Origin: Paramecium sonneborni
Taxonomy: Eukaryota; Ciliophora; Oligohymenophorea; Peniculida; Parameciidae
Assembly: GCA_905182985.1 (NCBI GenBank)
Contig: CAJJDN010000029.1
Span: 550,530 to 614,529, forward strand
DNA: 64,000 nt
Direction: 5' to 3'
The notes beneath the pieces were generated by a model. The model was not told the DNA's origin and searched no databases. It worked only from the letters and a program-made list of their open reading frames with translations. Shown here piece after piece: positions 25,024 through 37,901 of the stretch. The translations under genes were made by a program, and so were the position numbers. How positions within the stretch are numbered: the stretch's first letter is position 1; each line of letters starts with the position of its first letter.

Positions 25024-26667
25024 ATGTTTGTTTAGTTTTTATTAATTTTTATAAACATCAGTCTTGGTGATGTTGTAATTTTAGAGAATCAAGAATCCTC
25101 AGAAACATTTAAAATTCATTTTGGAGAACCAAAAATAATAATAAAAATTCCCGAGGCAGAAGATGCTGTTTTGGAAAATTTTGAAAAAATTAATTTTTGT
25201 GAAGTAAAATAGCAAACTGTCTAAACATAAACATAGTAATTTACAATAATAAGACCAGATGAATTTAAAGAGTATTTTGATTGATTTATAAATAGTTATG
25301 AGTTTGAAAATGATACTCCATTAAATTTTAGATAATTCATAGGAATGGTTCATGTTAATGATGGAATGATAGCAATTACTTCTGATTCCATTGCATACTT
25401 AATTAAATTCAATTATAATAAAGTCATACATGAACATGGTTTTGCAACTTATGGAAATAGTGCTGATTTTGCAGGAGTGATTTGGAAGGCAAATATATAA
25501 GATATTGTATAATCAACAGAATCAAAATAATAATTACCTTAATTAGTTTATTCTAAAACAAGAAATTTGGCTTTTATTTTATACTCTGATACTGCTTAAT
25601 ATTTTGATGTTTCTGAAATGGAAAAAAATTCACATGCACTTCTTATACATACAATTTAAAATTTTAAGGCAAGAGAAGAAAGAGGATTAACAAAGGAAGT
25701 TGAAGAATATCTATTTTCAGCTGTAGGAAAGGCAGGTTTGGATATCTATAAAATTGTAGATGATTAAGTTTATTTTTAAAGTACTATTACATTCTTAGAT
25801 TTTAATATTAACACTCATTAATTAGATTTAAGAGATTTTGCAGTTCTAAAGGTTGAAAAAGATAAATACTAATTATATTTATTAGATTCAAAAATAGGTT
25901 TGATTCTAGCTTACATGTATATTAAAAAAGATGGTTTATAGTTTGAAAAAGTATTGGAAATTGATCCAATACCAAATGGAATAGCAATTGATACAAAGAA
26001 TGGAAAGAATGTATTTGCAGCCTTTGAAGATGATGGTATTTATTTTTATATTGAATATCTTGTGAATTTTACTGAAAAAACATTTTCTATTATTACAAAA
26101 AAATTTAGTAATTATAGAATATTAGATGTTGATGCAACAGATGAATTTGCTATTATTAGTGGTGTTAGTAATCATTAAATTGTGTTTTAAAATGGTTATG
26201 ATTTTATTGCTCCTCACAAAGAACCTATTAGATTTTCATAAATAGGCATGAGAGATTTTGAATTTTTTAAATATTCTTATTCATAAGATGAACTTAAAAT
26301 TGCTGCTAATTAACAGAATGATTATTAATATGATGATTTCTTTTTTGGAGTCACTGCTACCAATGCATTCTTAACTAAATTTAAATTTGTTCCTGCTAGA
26401 GTAGTTTGTTTTACTGATCATAGTAATTTTATCTTATATAATTTTTTAGAGAACTTATAAAACGCTAAGCAATTTTATGTTCTTAAATTTAATTAATCAT
26501 TCATTACAAACGATATCATATCTCAAGAAAAAGTAATAAGAACAACAAAAAAATTTGCAGTTGAAGTAGTAACTCCATTCTTATTTGAAAAGCAAATAAA
26601 TTTAATTTGTTTCATTTTAATTGTTTTAGGAGTTGTATTATTTTTTTGCGGTATTATTATATATTGA
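25024..26667 (+). CDS. type I membrane protein, tandem paralogue 1
   Basis: 539 residues: a hydrophobic signal (MFVQFLLIFINISLG), a long extracytoplasmic region and a C-terminal helix (NLICFILIVLGVVLFFCG) with only a short tail. The lumenal region shares blocks with its neighbour: TPLNFRQFIGMVHV, ADFAGVIWKA, REERGLTKEVEEY, NGIAIDTKNGKNVF and YDDFFFGVTA. Evenly spaced beta-strand-like blocks suggest a beta-propeller, which is inference. One 24-nt intron (25272-25295) that removes an in-frame TGA. I do not recognise a family outside ciliates. Confidence 0.86.
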
Positions 26668-26910
26668 TTTAATAGTAAGCGCAATTTTTTATAAATATAA
26701 ATAATTCAGATAGGAGGAAATAAGGTTAGATACAGAATTAGAAAACCATTAAAAGAATAATAATAGTTAGAATCAAATAAATTTTGATGAGAGTTAGATA
26801 ATATAGGGTTAATAATAATAAAAAGAGATCTGATTTAATTTTTAATAAGATCAATAGTAAAATCAATTTATTTTCTTGTTTTCAAAATAACATTATAAAA
26901 TGATAAAATA

Positions 26911-28719
26911 ATGATTTTAATTCTAATTTTTGTTAATTTGATAGAGGGAATTGTGATTAAAGAAGTGACTGACAAAAACTAAACAAAGAAATTTCATTTA
27001 GATCATGCAACAACAATAATTACAATGCCAGGAGCATCAGATTCTATATTAATAGGTCATTAAAATGATAGTTACTGTTGGCCCTAATAACCAGCTGTAA
27101 AGACAGAAATAAAAACAATGAATATAATAACAGAAAAGGATTTAACTGATTATGTTTATTAGGAAGAAACTCCATTAAATTTTGGATAATTTATTGGTAT
27201 GGTTCATGTTAGGGATGGTTTTATAGCAATAACATCAAATGCAAAGATTTATCATTTGAAATTTAATTACAACTACATACATGAGATATTCAGTTTTCCA
27301 GAATATGGAAATCCTTATGAATTTGCAGGTTTTAGATGGAAAGTCGATTTATAAGCTTATGCACCAACCACAGAAGATAAAGAAGAAATACCTTAAATTT
27401 TATATTTGAAGACAAACAATTTGGTGTTAGTTTTATATCCAAATAGTGCTTAATTTTTTAGTATGTATGAAATGGATGCAAATTCAAAAAATTTAATTTT
27501 GTATACAGCATCCTCTTGGAAGTAGAGAAAAGAAAGAGGACTTACTAAAGAATATTTTGGTTATGTTTATAGTAGTGTAGGAAGAGATGGAATTGATATT
27601 TATAGAGTTTCATCTTATGATGTTAGATTTGAATTAACAATTGATTTGATAAATTTGTTTCCAGATTTTACAAAATTATCAGATTTTATAGTGATAAAGA
27701 AAGAACATGATGAATTTCATATGTTTATGTTAGATGTTGTTATTGGACTGATAGAGTTGGCAATAGAAATAGATGATGGAGAATTTAAATACAAAGTAAG
27801 ACCTGAAATACCAAGAAAAGAAGGAGGAATAGCAGTAGATACAAAAAATGGTAGAAATGTATTTGTGGTTTACAAAGAATTATTTAGGTATTCGATTATT
27901 GAATATTTGTATGATAAAAATATAGAAGGATATGAAATTGTGAATGAACATATTTCTTATTAAAAAGTAGTTGGATTGAAAGTAACTGATGAATTTGTGC
28001 TAATCCAAGGTTTAATCCATCATTAATTGATTTTCTCAAATTCTTTTAAATTAGTTAATCCAGATACTGAACCAACTATTTATACTTAATTTGGAATTCG
28101 TAATTTCATGTTTTTTGACGCAAATATTACAGATTAACCATTACTTAAAAAGTTTAACATAACTGGTTTTCAATTTGATGATTTCTTTTTTGGAGTAACA
28201 GCTTCAGGAGCAGTTTTAGTTCGATATAATTTTACTCCAGCAGGAGTTAAATGTTTTAGTAACAATGGTAAACTTATTATTTATTATTAATAGAAACCTA
28301 AGTGTTAACTCAATAAAGTTATTAAGTCAAATATAATGTTACTTAATTTATTGATGGAGAAGTTAACAGAGACTTTGTTGTCAGACATAGCTTTAATTTA
28401 GTTGTTTAACTATCCTATCCAGAACCTATCTTAGAAGATGAGCTAATCAAAACCTTGGTTCTCGTTTTTGTTCTGCTATTAGGTAATAGAATAAATATGT
28501 ATTATTAAAGTTTGTTTGTTGGCATTGGGATGTGTGGAGAAGGTACGATAAAAAAATGAAAATGAGAAGTTTAAGAGTCAACCAAAAACAGTAGAGATGA
28601 TAATTTAATAAAATCCATTTTCAAAGATCAATCAAAAATTAATGAGCGAGGATTATAAATCGAAATAAGAAAAAAAAAAAGATAAAAAAAAGTCCTAGAT
28701 GTAGCAACAGTTAATATGA
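26911..28719 (+). CDS. type I membrane protein, tandem paralogue 2
   Basis: 584 residues, 243 bp downstream of its paralogue on the same strand. Shared blocks are TPLNFGQFIGMVHV, RKERGLTKEYFGY, GGIAVDTKNGRNVF and FDDFFFGVTASGA. Two introns near the 3' end (28268-28293, 26 nt; 28483-28510, 28 nt) restore the membrane helix (LIKTLVLVFVLLLVCLLALG) and add a basic cytoplasmic tail of about 70 residues that paralogue 1 lacks. Read without introns it looks frameshifted, but it is intact. The signal peptide (MILILIFVNLIEG) is short. Confidence 0.86.
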
Positions 28720-28777
28720 AATGTTTATAAATATATTAAATTTATATTAATTATTTTAAGATATATATATAGATATA

Positions 28778-30464
28778 TCATAATTCTGATTCAGCTTCAT
28801 AATATTATTCTAGAATGTTAAAACATTTTTGATAGATACTCTAATTTTAATGTTTTTGCAATTATTCAATTTTAGAAATGACACCCATTTATTCTAATTA
28901 AGTTAAGTAATAATTGTCATCTTTGAAATCTTAGTCACCTAAAATAAAAAAGAGATTAAGATACCTCTTTTTAAGACATTGAATAAGGCTTCTAAAACAA
29001 CAGTCATAGTTTATGTGTCATCACCTTCTAAAAGTTATTTAAAGACATTAAATAATCCTTTAGAAACAAGTAATTAGATATCTTAATTGCTTCCATGTTT
29101 AGTTGAATTTGAGATGGCCCAAGTAGCTTCTCTTACAATTTCTTCTACATCAGTAGTCATCAAAGTGAATAATTTTTCTAAAATAGCAGAATCTCTAACG
29201 ACCTAACTAACTTGATTACTACTGCCTGCAGTAATATTTGAGATTGTCCAACAAGCCTAAAATATAGATATATTTAAATACTTCTCTTCTCATAGATTTC
29301 TTATCATGAGAAAGCAATTTAGGTATTTTTTATAATAAACCTTAACTTAATACGTATGTTGTTTATGCTTCATCTCCAGTAACTACATTTCCTAAAATTC
29401 TTATAGTTGGTATCACTAATTATAAAGATGAATGATCTAGTAATCTAATTAATGTAGGAACCACTTAAGAATCAATAACAGTTTATAATCTACTATTATC
29501 TCCATCACTTAAGTAAGACAATGCCCAACAAGCATCAGTCAGTACTTCTGGATCAGTATCATCTATTATGACTTTACAAAAGACTGGTAATGCATTCTTA
29601 ACATACTATTATTATATATATAGTATTAAAATAATTACCTTAAATTCAGGAATTGGTTTCCCTCTACAAAGATTACTCAAAGACCATGTACAATGTTTTA
29701 TAGTATTTTTACTAGGAGCATTTTACATTATTGCTATTAATGGATCTACTCCACCTACTCTTAATATTAGATCTCTATATTGTGTACAATCTCCTGCTAT
29801 ATTACCTATTGCCCATACTGCTTATTCTGCAATATCTTTATACTATGAACTCAAAAGTTTAACAAATAAATATATTCCACCTTTATCTATTATTGATTAA
29901 GTTTATTAAGTTGTTCCACTTGCTACATTTGTTAAAGCCCAAGCTGCTTCTAATACTAATTAAGGAATTTATTCTTTTTAAATTATATCAATTAATTTAG
30001 GTACCAAATTTGCATCTATCACCTATTATATTGGTGCACCTGACTAATTATTTTTATGTATTTCTTACTTCTACAGATAACATCTTTCTTAATCCTGTCA
30101 CTCCATAATGTAATTGTAAAATATCTGTTGAATAGATCTTTTGTAGAACATCAGGAAAATCATCAAATGTAAATTGTCTTTTTTATAGAACTTCTTGTTG
30201 ATTTTTCAATGCTATTTACAATTCTTATGGAAGGTTTGTTGGTATTAACGTTTAAGATTCTGGTAATTTTTATGTTTAGTTCTAATATCAATAATCAATT
30301 TGAACTACATTTTAAGCTAGTCTCTTATTGTTTATAATATTATTTCTCTCTCTAGATCTGATTTCTGTTGCAAACTCTTCTCTTTTTTTCTTCACTTCGC
30401 TATTTTATTCAGTTTCATTTGTTTGTACATTTCCAAATAATGAAAACTAATTTTATGGCTGCAT
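28778..30464 (-). CDS. importin alpha (karyopherin alpha)
   Basis: Adaptor that binds classical nuclear localisation signals and links cargo to importin beta. The 516-residue protein starts with an importin-beta-binding region ([19 protein letters not shown]), followed by armadillo repeats with the typical Trp-Asn array: [43 protein letters not shown] and [14 protein letters not shown]. It ends in an acidic tail (YYEAESEL). Five introns: 28939-28964, 29257-29281, 29606-29638, 30044-30068 and 30282-30308. The length and order are normal for the family. Confidence 0.96.
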
Positions 30465-30538
30465 AATAAAATATTTTATGATAAATTTTACTTTAATCAA
30501 ATTTATTTAATATATTGTATTTATTATTCAAAAATAAA
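30465..30538. promoter_or_regulatory. 74-bp divergent intergenic region
   Basis: Lies between the starts of importin alpha (minus) and the channel-like gene (plus). It is almost pure A/T, with no motif I can name. Confidence 0.45.
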
Positions 30539-33132
30539 ATGAATTACAACAGTTAAACTAATCCTCCTTCAAATTTCCAACATTTTATGGGAGTTGCTCC
30601 AAATTAGTTCAATAGCAATATCAAAAGTTAAGTAACTATTCTAATTTTATTTGTTATAGACTTTAAATTCTTAGTAACAGAATCAACATGATTAATCTAG
30701 AGTTTCATAAATACCTATTTCTAAAATAGAAGAGATACATCATTAACAACCTCATGATGTAAATCAAAGTGATCAACATCAATTATCATCTAAAGGTAAA
30801 CATTATCATCCTCTCACTATTCCATGTAATTGGGATTTGGCTAGAAAACATGCCTTATCTAGAAGAACAGCTACTGAAAAAAGAAAAGATATTAATAAAA
30901 CTACTAATAGTATGCATCTTTAATATTATTAATTAAGTTGAAACATGTCCTTGTTGTGGCTTTGAAGTAGAAAGAGATGAAATCCCCTATTGTTCTAACC
31001 CAATGGCACTCTCTTTTCTTGGTTCTGGATTCACTCTATTTTATAACTATCTCAAATATTGCATTATTATCTTGTTCATAACTTTGATTACCAAATAAAT
31101 TTATAATCTCTATACAAGCTATGAAGGTTCATATTGTAGTCATGTTAAAAGAGAAAAAATTGAAGGGCATTTTGTTGAACTTCCAAATTGCTAAGACTCA
31201 TTGTTCTTAAAATTATCATTAGCTAATAAATTAAAGTATTTTCTTCGCTTATAATTAGTAATCGTCAAGCCTTAGAGTATGTGCAAATTTTAAACTTCAT
31301 CAACCTATTTATAGTTATGATTGTTTTAATCTATTTCAGAAAAAGCTAAAGATAAATCGATACTACTATAGATGAAGAACTCTTGACACCTGCTGATTAT
31401 ACAGTCTGTGTCAAGAATATTCCTTTAGGATTAGGATTAAATTATAAATGGGAACTGCAACATATGTTTGAAACTTGCGCAGTTATTTCAGATACAAAAC
31501 CTATAGTTGTAAAAAAGGTTGTTTTAGTATATGACATAGAAGAAATAATTAATATGGAAAAGGAACTTGATTAGTTAGTAGATAGGAAGAAGGAGATAAT
31601 AAAAGAAAATGATTATAATTTCAATCATAAGAAGGTGTTGGAGATGGATTAGAAAATAAAAGAGTTAGAACATAAGATCCATTAAACAGAGAAGGAATAT
31701 GAAAGAGAGAATAAAAAATTTGCAGGAATAGCATTTATATCATTTGATGATGAGAATATGAAAAATTTGGTATTATAAGAAAATTAGCATACATAATTAG
31801 AGAGAATGAAATCATATTGGAATAAGGGTAAATTAGAGGGATTATCAGAAAATGATTTATCTTGGCATGATCAGAAATTATTTATTGAATAAGCTCCAGA
31901 ACCAAATGAGGTAGATTGGGAATTCATTCATGTAAAGACAGAAGAAAAGATAAGTAAGAGAATTAAAGCATGGATAATATATTTATTAGTAGAAAGTGCA
32001 GCATTCTATTCAATTTATTTGATAGCACATAAAGTGGCAAAATATGGAGATGAGGCAAGAGAGGAGGAAATAAAAGGAAAATTGGATCATGAAACAATGT
32101 TAAAAATAAATATTTTATCTTTTGTAATATCATTAAGCATAGTACTTTTTAATAAATTTGCAGTTGCTAAGATAGTTCATTATATAGTTGATGATGAAAA
32201 GATTTCAAGTAAGACAAAGTTTTAAATATCATTTGTATATAAATATGCATTAGCATTATTTTTAAATGCAGCTATTATAAGTTTTTTAGTGGATATAGTA
32301 ATATTAAAAAATGTTGAAGGAGCAGGAGGATTTTTATAGAATGAGAGTTAGATTTTCATTTTAAATGCTGTTTTGCCTCCATTTATTTGGTGTGTTGATC
32401 CATGGAGTTTATGTAAAAATATTTGGAGATGGTATATAATGAGAAAGGGAGATAAATCATTATTAACATAGTAAGAAGCAAATACTTTAATGGAGGAACC
32501 AGATTATTTATCAGCAAAAAGGTATTCAGATATAATGAAAACAATGTGGTTTACTTTTTTATATGGAACAGCAATACCTTTAGGAACAGTTTGTAGTGCA
32601 TTTGGAATTCTAATTTACTATTATGTTGATTATTATAATATTTTGAGAAGGAGAACAGTTAAAGAATCGATAAGTATTTAATTATCTACAGGTAATAAGT
32701 ATGAATTTAAGTTTTAATAGAAATGATTGAAATGTTAGAATATATAATAGTATGGAGTGCCTTTGGAGAAATGATAATGACTTATGCATTTTTCAAGGAG
32801 ATAAGTTAGATTGATATATTATTGATGGTGATTGCAATAATTTATGCATCTTTACCAATGGAAGATATTTCTGAATATTTGTTTCCTGTAGTGAATAATG
32901 AAGAGGTATATTAAATAATCAATATAATTAATAGATAAAACCTTATGATGAGGGTTGTTTGGGATTTGATACTGATTATGATAGAGAAAACCCTGTGACT
33001 AGACATAAAGCTATTGAAGAATGGAATGATAAGTAAAAACAACTTATTGATACTAATCACAAAGTTCACAAATTCTATGAATAATAAGATCAATTTGGAT
33101 ATAATATGGATGATCATTATGGAAGAAGATGA
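30539..33132 (+). CDS. OSCA/TMEM63 (DUF221)-like polytopic membrane protein
   Basis: 818 residues. A hydrophilic N-terminus carries a cysteine cluster (ETCPCCGFEVERDEIPYC). Two helices follow (YCIIILFITLI and NLFIVMIVLIYF), then the cytosolic block LTPADYTVCVKNIPLGLG, which matches the position and form of the DYTV..NIP motif of OSCA/TMEM63 channels. After a charged coiled region comes a cluster of helices from about residue 460 to 740 (FVISLSIVLFNKFAVA, ALALFLNAAIISFLV, MWFTFLYGTAIPLG, IEMLEYIIVWSAFGEM). Family members are mechanically gated cation channels; the role here is inferred. Introns: 30632-30659, 30910-30937, 31236-31258, 32692-32720 and 32906-32934. Confidence 0.78.
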
Positions 33133-33177
33133 TGATTTTTGAATAAATATTATTATCAATTTTTAAATAATTCTAAG

Positions 33178-34448
33178 ATGAAAAGGATGTAGAGTAAAGA
33201 AGACATCATAAAAGATTAATACATGAAGACTTTAACATGTTTCTTATAAGATAGTACTCTTTATGATTGCTTATCTATTAATAATTAAGTCACAGTAATA
33301 GATTAGTCATTCTCTTTATTTGATGTTTTTAATGTCTTTATTGATTCATATATTGATGAAGTATTGTTTTGGAATCCAGATGTAGCTTATTATGATGGAG
33401 TATTCACTTAAACTGATTTGATCAGAATCATTCTTAAATGTTATCAAAACATTCTTAATGGTGTTCCGAATGGTAAAATTTTTAGAATATCTTAGGTAGT
33501 TTGGGGAAATAGTAAAAGTTAAGTTTAGCCTATTATGGAAGAAGAGGATGAAGATAGAACTTCTACTCCTATCCATAATGCTTAAGTAGTAGGCTAGGAT
33601 TAAATTAATAAGTTGCTTATAGATTTAAAGACTATATCTGTTAGAGATTGGTTTAATTCATATGGAGAAAATCTTCATTAAAGTAATCTTATTAAAGCAG
33701 ATATGGCTGATAATCTAAATGATGCCATGAAAAAAATACTTAAGTAGGGTGTAACTAGAATTGTAGTTATTGAATCTGAATCTAGAGTTATTGTAGGCAT
33801 TCTATAATAAAAAGATATTTTGGCATTTCTTGTTAAAGGATTTAGTTAATATTTCCATTTATAATTATCATCTAAACCACATAGACTTGAAGTCCATCAA
33901 GATAATAATAATCATCAATCAGAATAACATGAACTTGAAATCAGCTATTTTTCTGATAGAATACTTCTATTAAATGATAAACTATCATTTGATACCAATG
34001 TATATGAGTAAATTTTTCAACTTATTCTAGTGTCTTTTATTAATTAATTTATGTTTTCAAAAGAAATGCTATTCCTATTGTAGATGCTAATAATTAGTAT
34101 TTAGGATTGATTGATAGAAGAGATTTTTTATTCATTCTTAAATATCAAGTCTATGACATGGTATGACTCAACATTAAGATTAGCTTCATAGATAAGCCAT
34201 TGATTTATTGAATTTTATTAGAATTGAAAAATCTAAGTATCCTGGCTTCTCTATTTGTAACAAAGAACTATTTCATATGAAACAAACTTTAAAAGAAGTA
34301 TTTTCTTCATTTATCAAAGGTTGTTGAAAACTTGCTACTTTCATCTAGAGGTAGTCTAGTCTGTCTAAATGAAAAAAAAGAACCTATTTCCACACTTTAA
34401 ATGTCTGATCTCTTCAAAATATGTTTAGATGATATTGAAATAGAATGA
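33178..34448 (+). CDS. CBS-domain protein, AMPK gamma/SNF4-like
   Basis: 400 residues with four CBS-type units, as in the nucleotide-sensing gamma subunit of AMP-activated kinase: LYDCLSINNQVTVIDQS..., VRDWFNSYGENL followed by GVTRIVVIESESRVIVGIL, KRNAIPIVDANNQYLGLID, and RGSLVCLNEKKEPISTLQM. An acidic insert (EEEDEDRTS) lies between units 1 and 2. Introns: 34008-34030, 34161-34183 and 34298-34319; all three are needed for units 3 and 4. It starts 45 bp after the channel-like gene. Other four-CBS proteins cannot be excluded. Confidence 0.8.
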
Positions 34449-35309
34449 ATGAATTTGTTCTACAAAAAATATATGATTATTTATTTACATTATTCTTTAT
34501 TCTTCATTTAAATCTCCACCCTTCTATTATTTTAAACCTTTTAAGTTTCTATTTCTATTCTAGTTTAGTGAAACTATATAGAATTATTAAGTATTCCTTA
34601 TTAAGAGAAATAATATTATGAATTTACTTTTTATGGCACTTTATGTCACTTCTTAGCAAACCTGAAGATAAGGGTTTTATAACTAATCTACAAATATTTA
34701 TTTTTTCATAAAAGATTTGTCTGAGCTAAATAAGAGAATCTACTCTTTGTGAATTTAATAAATTTTATTAATTTTTCGTAAATAAATCAAGCCAAAATGA
34801 AGATGCTTGTTGATGTTTGAAAAAAAACACTAAATCGCAAACAGATAAATATTGAGAAATGTAGAAGAAATATAATTTATTTATATTAATAAAAGACATG
34901 TTATCAATAAAACTTTTCATTCTTAAATTAATATTCCAAAAAGACTGATATTTAGAAATAATAACTTAAATTTAGAAATGTATAATTTGAATTTTAAATT
35001 CACAAGAAAGAAATTAAAAGTATTAAAAATTTATACATTTAATTTATTAATAGGAAGTGAAGAACAAATTTTATAAAGTGATATTATTAATAAATGATTT
35101 ATGCAATCTGTAATAAGTTAAAAAAATATATTAGTTTTATTTATTATGATAAGTTTGAAGTGGGATGAGAGGTGATAGTATAATAATAATTAATATTAAA
35201 AGAATTCTATTGATTGCGATGATAAATTGTATGATAAATTAAATCTTTTTTTAAAATATAAGAAATGGTTAAAAATTCAGCATAAGACCCATAAGACAAT
35301 TCTTTATAA
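34449..35309. other. 860-bp AT-rich spacer
   Basis: No frame with protein-like composition was found on either strand. It presumably includes the promoter of the ribosomal protein gene. Confidence 0.4.
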
Positions 35310-35952
35310 ATGAAAGTAAAGAAGAAATAAATTTGAAATAGATTAGATAATACTTAGTATCAGGAAGAAGGCTTCCATCAAAGGAAGATCCAAATCCAAA
35401 AGTAATAAGCATGAGAATTTTTGCCAGAAATACAGTAGCAGCAAAAAGCAGATTTTGGTATAAAATATAGAGTTACAATATAGGTGGAATTTGAGAAGAT
35501 TAAATAAACTAAGACCATCACATGGTTAGATTTTAGCAGTTTAAGAATTATTTGAAAGAAGAGATACAAATGTAAAGACATACGGCATAGTTCTAAAATA
35601 TTAATCAAGAACAACTATTCACAATATGTATAAAGAATTTAGAGATACAACATTAAATGGTGCAGTATCTTAATTATGTACTAATGGGATAAGTTTATTA
35701 TTATTTAGATTAAGAAATGGCAGGAAATCATAGAGCATAACCTCAAACTATTCATATTCTTCGAACATCAGTTTTAACTAAGAGTGCTGATATCAAAAGA
35801 GGAAAAACAAATTAATATAGAGTATAAGAATTTACTATTTATTAAAGGGAGATTCTATTAAATTCCCAATTGTTAAGACTGTTCCAAGAGCAAGCCATAA
35901 AAAATTCAGAACTGTATTCAAAGCAAAAAGACCAAATCTATATAGATCATGA
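35310..35952 (+). CDS. RPL18A: 60S ribosomal protein eL20 (L18a)
   Basis: 177 residues, the usual length. It starts [14 protein letters not shown], then [75 protein letters not shown] and the C-terminal [16 protein letters not shown], all in the family order. Four introns: 35316-35341, 35458-35483, 35678-35708 and 35822-35847. The first falls after codon 2, typical of ribosomal protein genes. This is a structural component of the large ribosomal subunit. Confidence 0.96.
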
Positions 35953-35989
35953 AAATGATGGTTTAGTACAATATTAATAATATAAATAA

Positions 35990-36518
35990 ATGGCAAATAA
36001 ACATTCTAATAATGACATCAAATTTAACATTCTTCTTGCTGATAATTCTAAATCACAAGATCTACATAGCTCATCATTTTCAACATAAAAATTATAGAAT
36101 AGCTCACAAAATGGTGGAGGTATATATAATTTAATAAAAAATAGCAAAAAACATAGTACCAACGGCAACATATTTATAGTAAATAGATGAAAAGTACACA
36201 TAAATGTACATGATTAAATAAATTGATAAAGCCAAAAAAGGCACATCACATAATCATAATCAGAAACCTAGTCATGTAGATCATACACAAGTAAATAATT
36301 GTATGGATGTACCTAATAAATTTCGATAGTAAAAACAAAGTGAAATATTGGGAAATAATTCCTATATACCATAAATATAGCCGATTGTAAAAAGTGAATT
36401 ATTGCAACCTTAAAATCCTTAAGTAAATAATAACATATATATTATCAAGGCTCTAATTTTGAATATTCCTGGAGATATTTCTTTATCAAGAGGAGTTAGC
36501 GAAAGAGGACTAAAATGA
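35990..36518 (+). CDS. hypothetical protein, about 160 residues
   Basis: Begins MANKHSNNDIKFNILLADN 37 bp after the eL20 stop. A 25-nt intron (36120-36144) is required. A second 27-nt GTA...AAG candidate (36423-36449) keeps the frame and may also be spliced. The body is His/Asn/Gln-rich (KGTSHNHNQKPSHVDHTQ) with no domain I recognise. It ends 61 bp from the convergent kinase gene. Confidence 0.55.
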
Positions 36519-36579
36519 AATAAATATATTGATAAACACTTAATCTAATATCAATTGAGAAATCAAAATGATTATGTAC

Positions 36580-37830
36580 TCAAACGAGGAATGTCTTTAT
36601 TGAGATTGATTTCACAGCTTAAAAATTTTAATCTTCATATGTATCATTAGGAAGATCTTCATAACTTTCATCTCCAAAATCAATATCTTCTAAAAAATAA
36701 ATGGCATTCTAAGTTGTAATTCTAACTTTTGGATCTGGTTCTAACATTCTTTATAAAAGTTAATAAATATAATATTTTGGTGATCTTTTAACAATTGTAG
36801 TCTTAGTGATAGTAAGCTACCTTGTCCTTTCTGTAGAATTTGTTTATTATACTTTATTAGTTAACCTAAAATGGAAATTCATAATACATTTCTTTTAATA
36901 ATTAGCCTAAAATCAAAACATCATGTTGTTCATAATAAAATTTTTCAATTTCTATCCAATCTTCTTCGTTACTTTTACTCAAATCTTTAAAATCATGTAA
37001 AAAATCTTTTTCTTTCGAAACAGCTTTGGTTCTAAAAGCTTCTTCAATTTTTACAACAGTTTCAAAATCTATAATTAGTATATTTCCGTCATTTTTTAGA
37101 AAGATATTTGTTGAATTAATATCTCTAAAAACATATCCTAACTTATTCATATCATTTATAAACTTAAGTAAAGTTTTAAGAGTGACAATAATTTCTTAAG
37201 GTTCCATTCTATACTGACTACTTAATCTTTCTTTTAACGTTTTCCCATTTAAAATACTTGTTACAACATACAAATTCTTATCTTCAACAAAATATTCTTC
37301 ATATTTAAGAATGTTTGGATGATTTAAGTTAATTATTTATACTAATTTTATATATTCCTACTTAATAAAAGAGAAATACCTATGAATTTAAATCAGAAAT
37401 TGGAAATATTTACATATAATACTTTTTTTGATTTGCACAACAATAAGTCAAATGAACCTATTTTTTAGTAATAAATTTACTTTACTAGAATATCCAGTTC
37501 TCTCACATTGGATAATATTGTAAATTTTGGCTAAATTACAATACGTGACTTTTCCATCCAAATAATCTTTGAGAATCAGAATTTGATCATGTGTCATTAT
37601 GATAGTTTTCCAAGAGTTTTTCCATTAAAACTAAAATCCATTAAAAGTAAAATCACTATTGAAAATCCATTTGATAATTGTTGAAAGGTTCAAAGGCATT
37701 CTATACTTGAAATTCTCTTCACTCTTTTTAAATTTAATTAAACATTTACCTTTCCAATAATAACTTATTTTTAACTGAGATATAATTTATAGTCGGTGTT
37801 AAATAGAAAATGCTTGCTTTTACAAATCAT
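36580..37830 (-). CDS. divergent protein kinase with PH-like N-terminus
   Basis: 381 residues. The first 80 (FQWKNSWKTIIMTHDQILIL) resemble a PH-like module seen before the kinase domain in other ciliate kinases. The kinase region has a loose glycine loop (ERTGYSSKVHL), LNHPNILKYEEYF, GYVFRDINSTNIFL in place of HRD...N, and LIIDFET in place of DFG. The catalytic Asp, the following Asn and the metal-binding Asp are kept; His and Gly are lost, and the beta-3 lysine is not obvious. The C-lobe block LLQRMLEPDPKVRIT is normal. Activity is uncertain. Introns: 36831-36852, 37380-37413, 37458-37480 and 37724-37749. Confidence 0.84.
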
Positions 37831-37901
37831 AAATTATTAATATAAATTAGTTTTAATAAATAGGTTTATTTATAAGAAATATAAAAAAATAAATTTGAAT
37901 A

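Noticed and set aside
28250..28340. Apparent frameshift near the end of membrane paralogue 2, suggesting a pseudogene
   Set aside because: A normal 26-nt GTA...TAG intron (28268-28293) restores the frame and the paralogue match.
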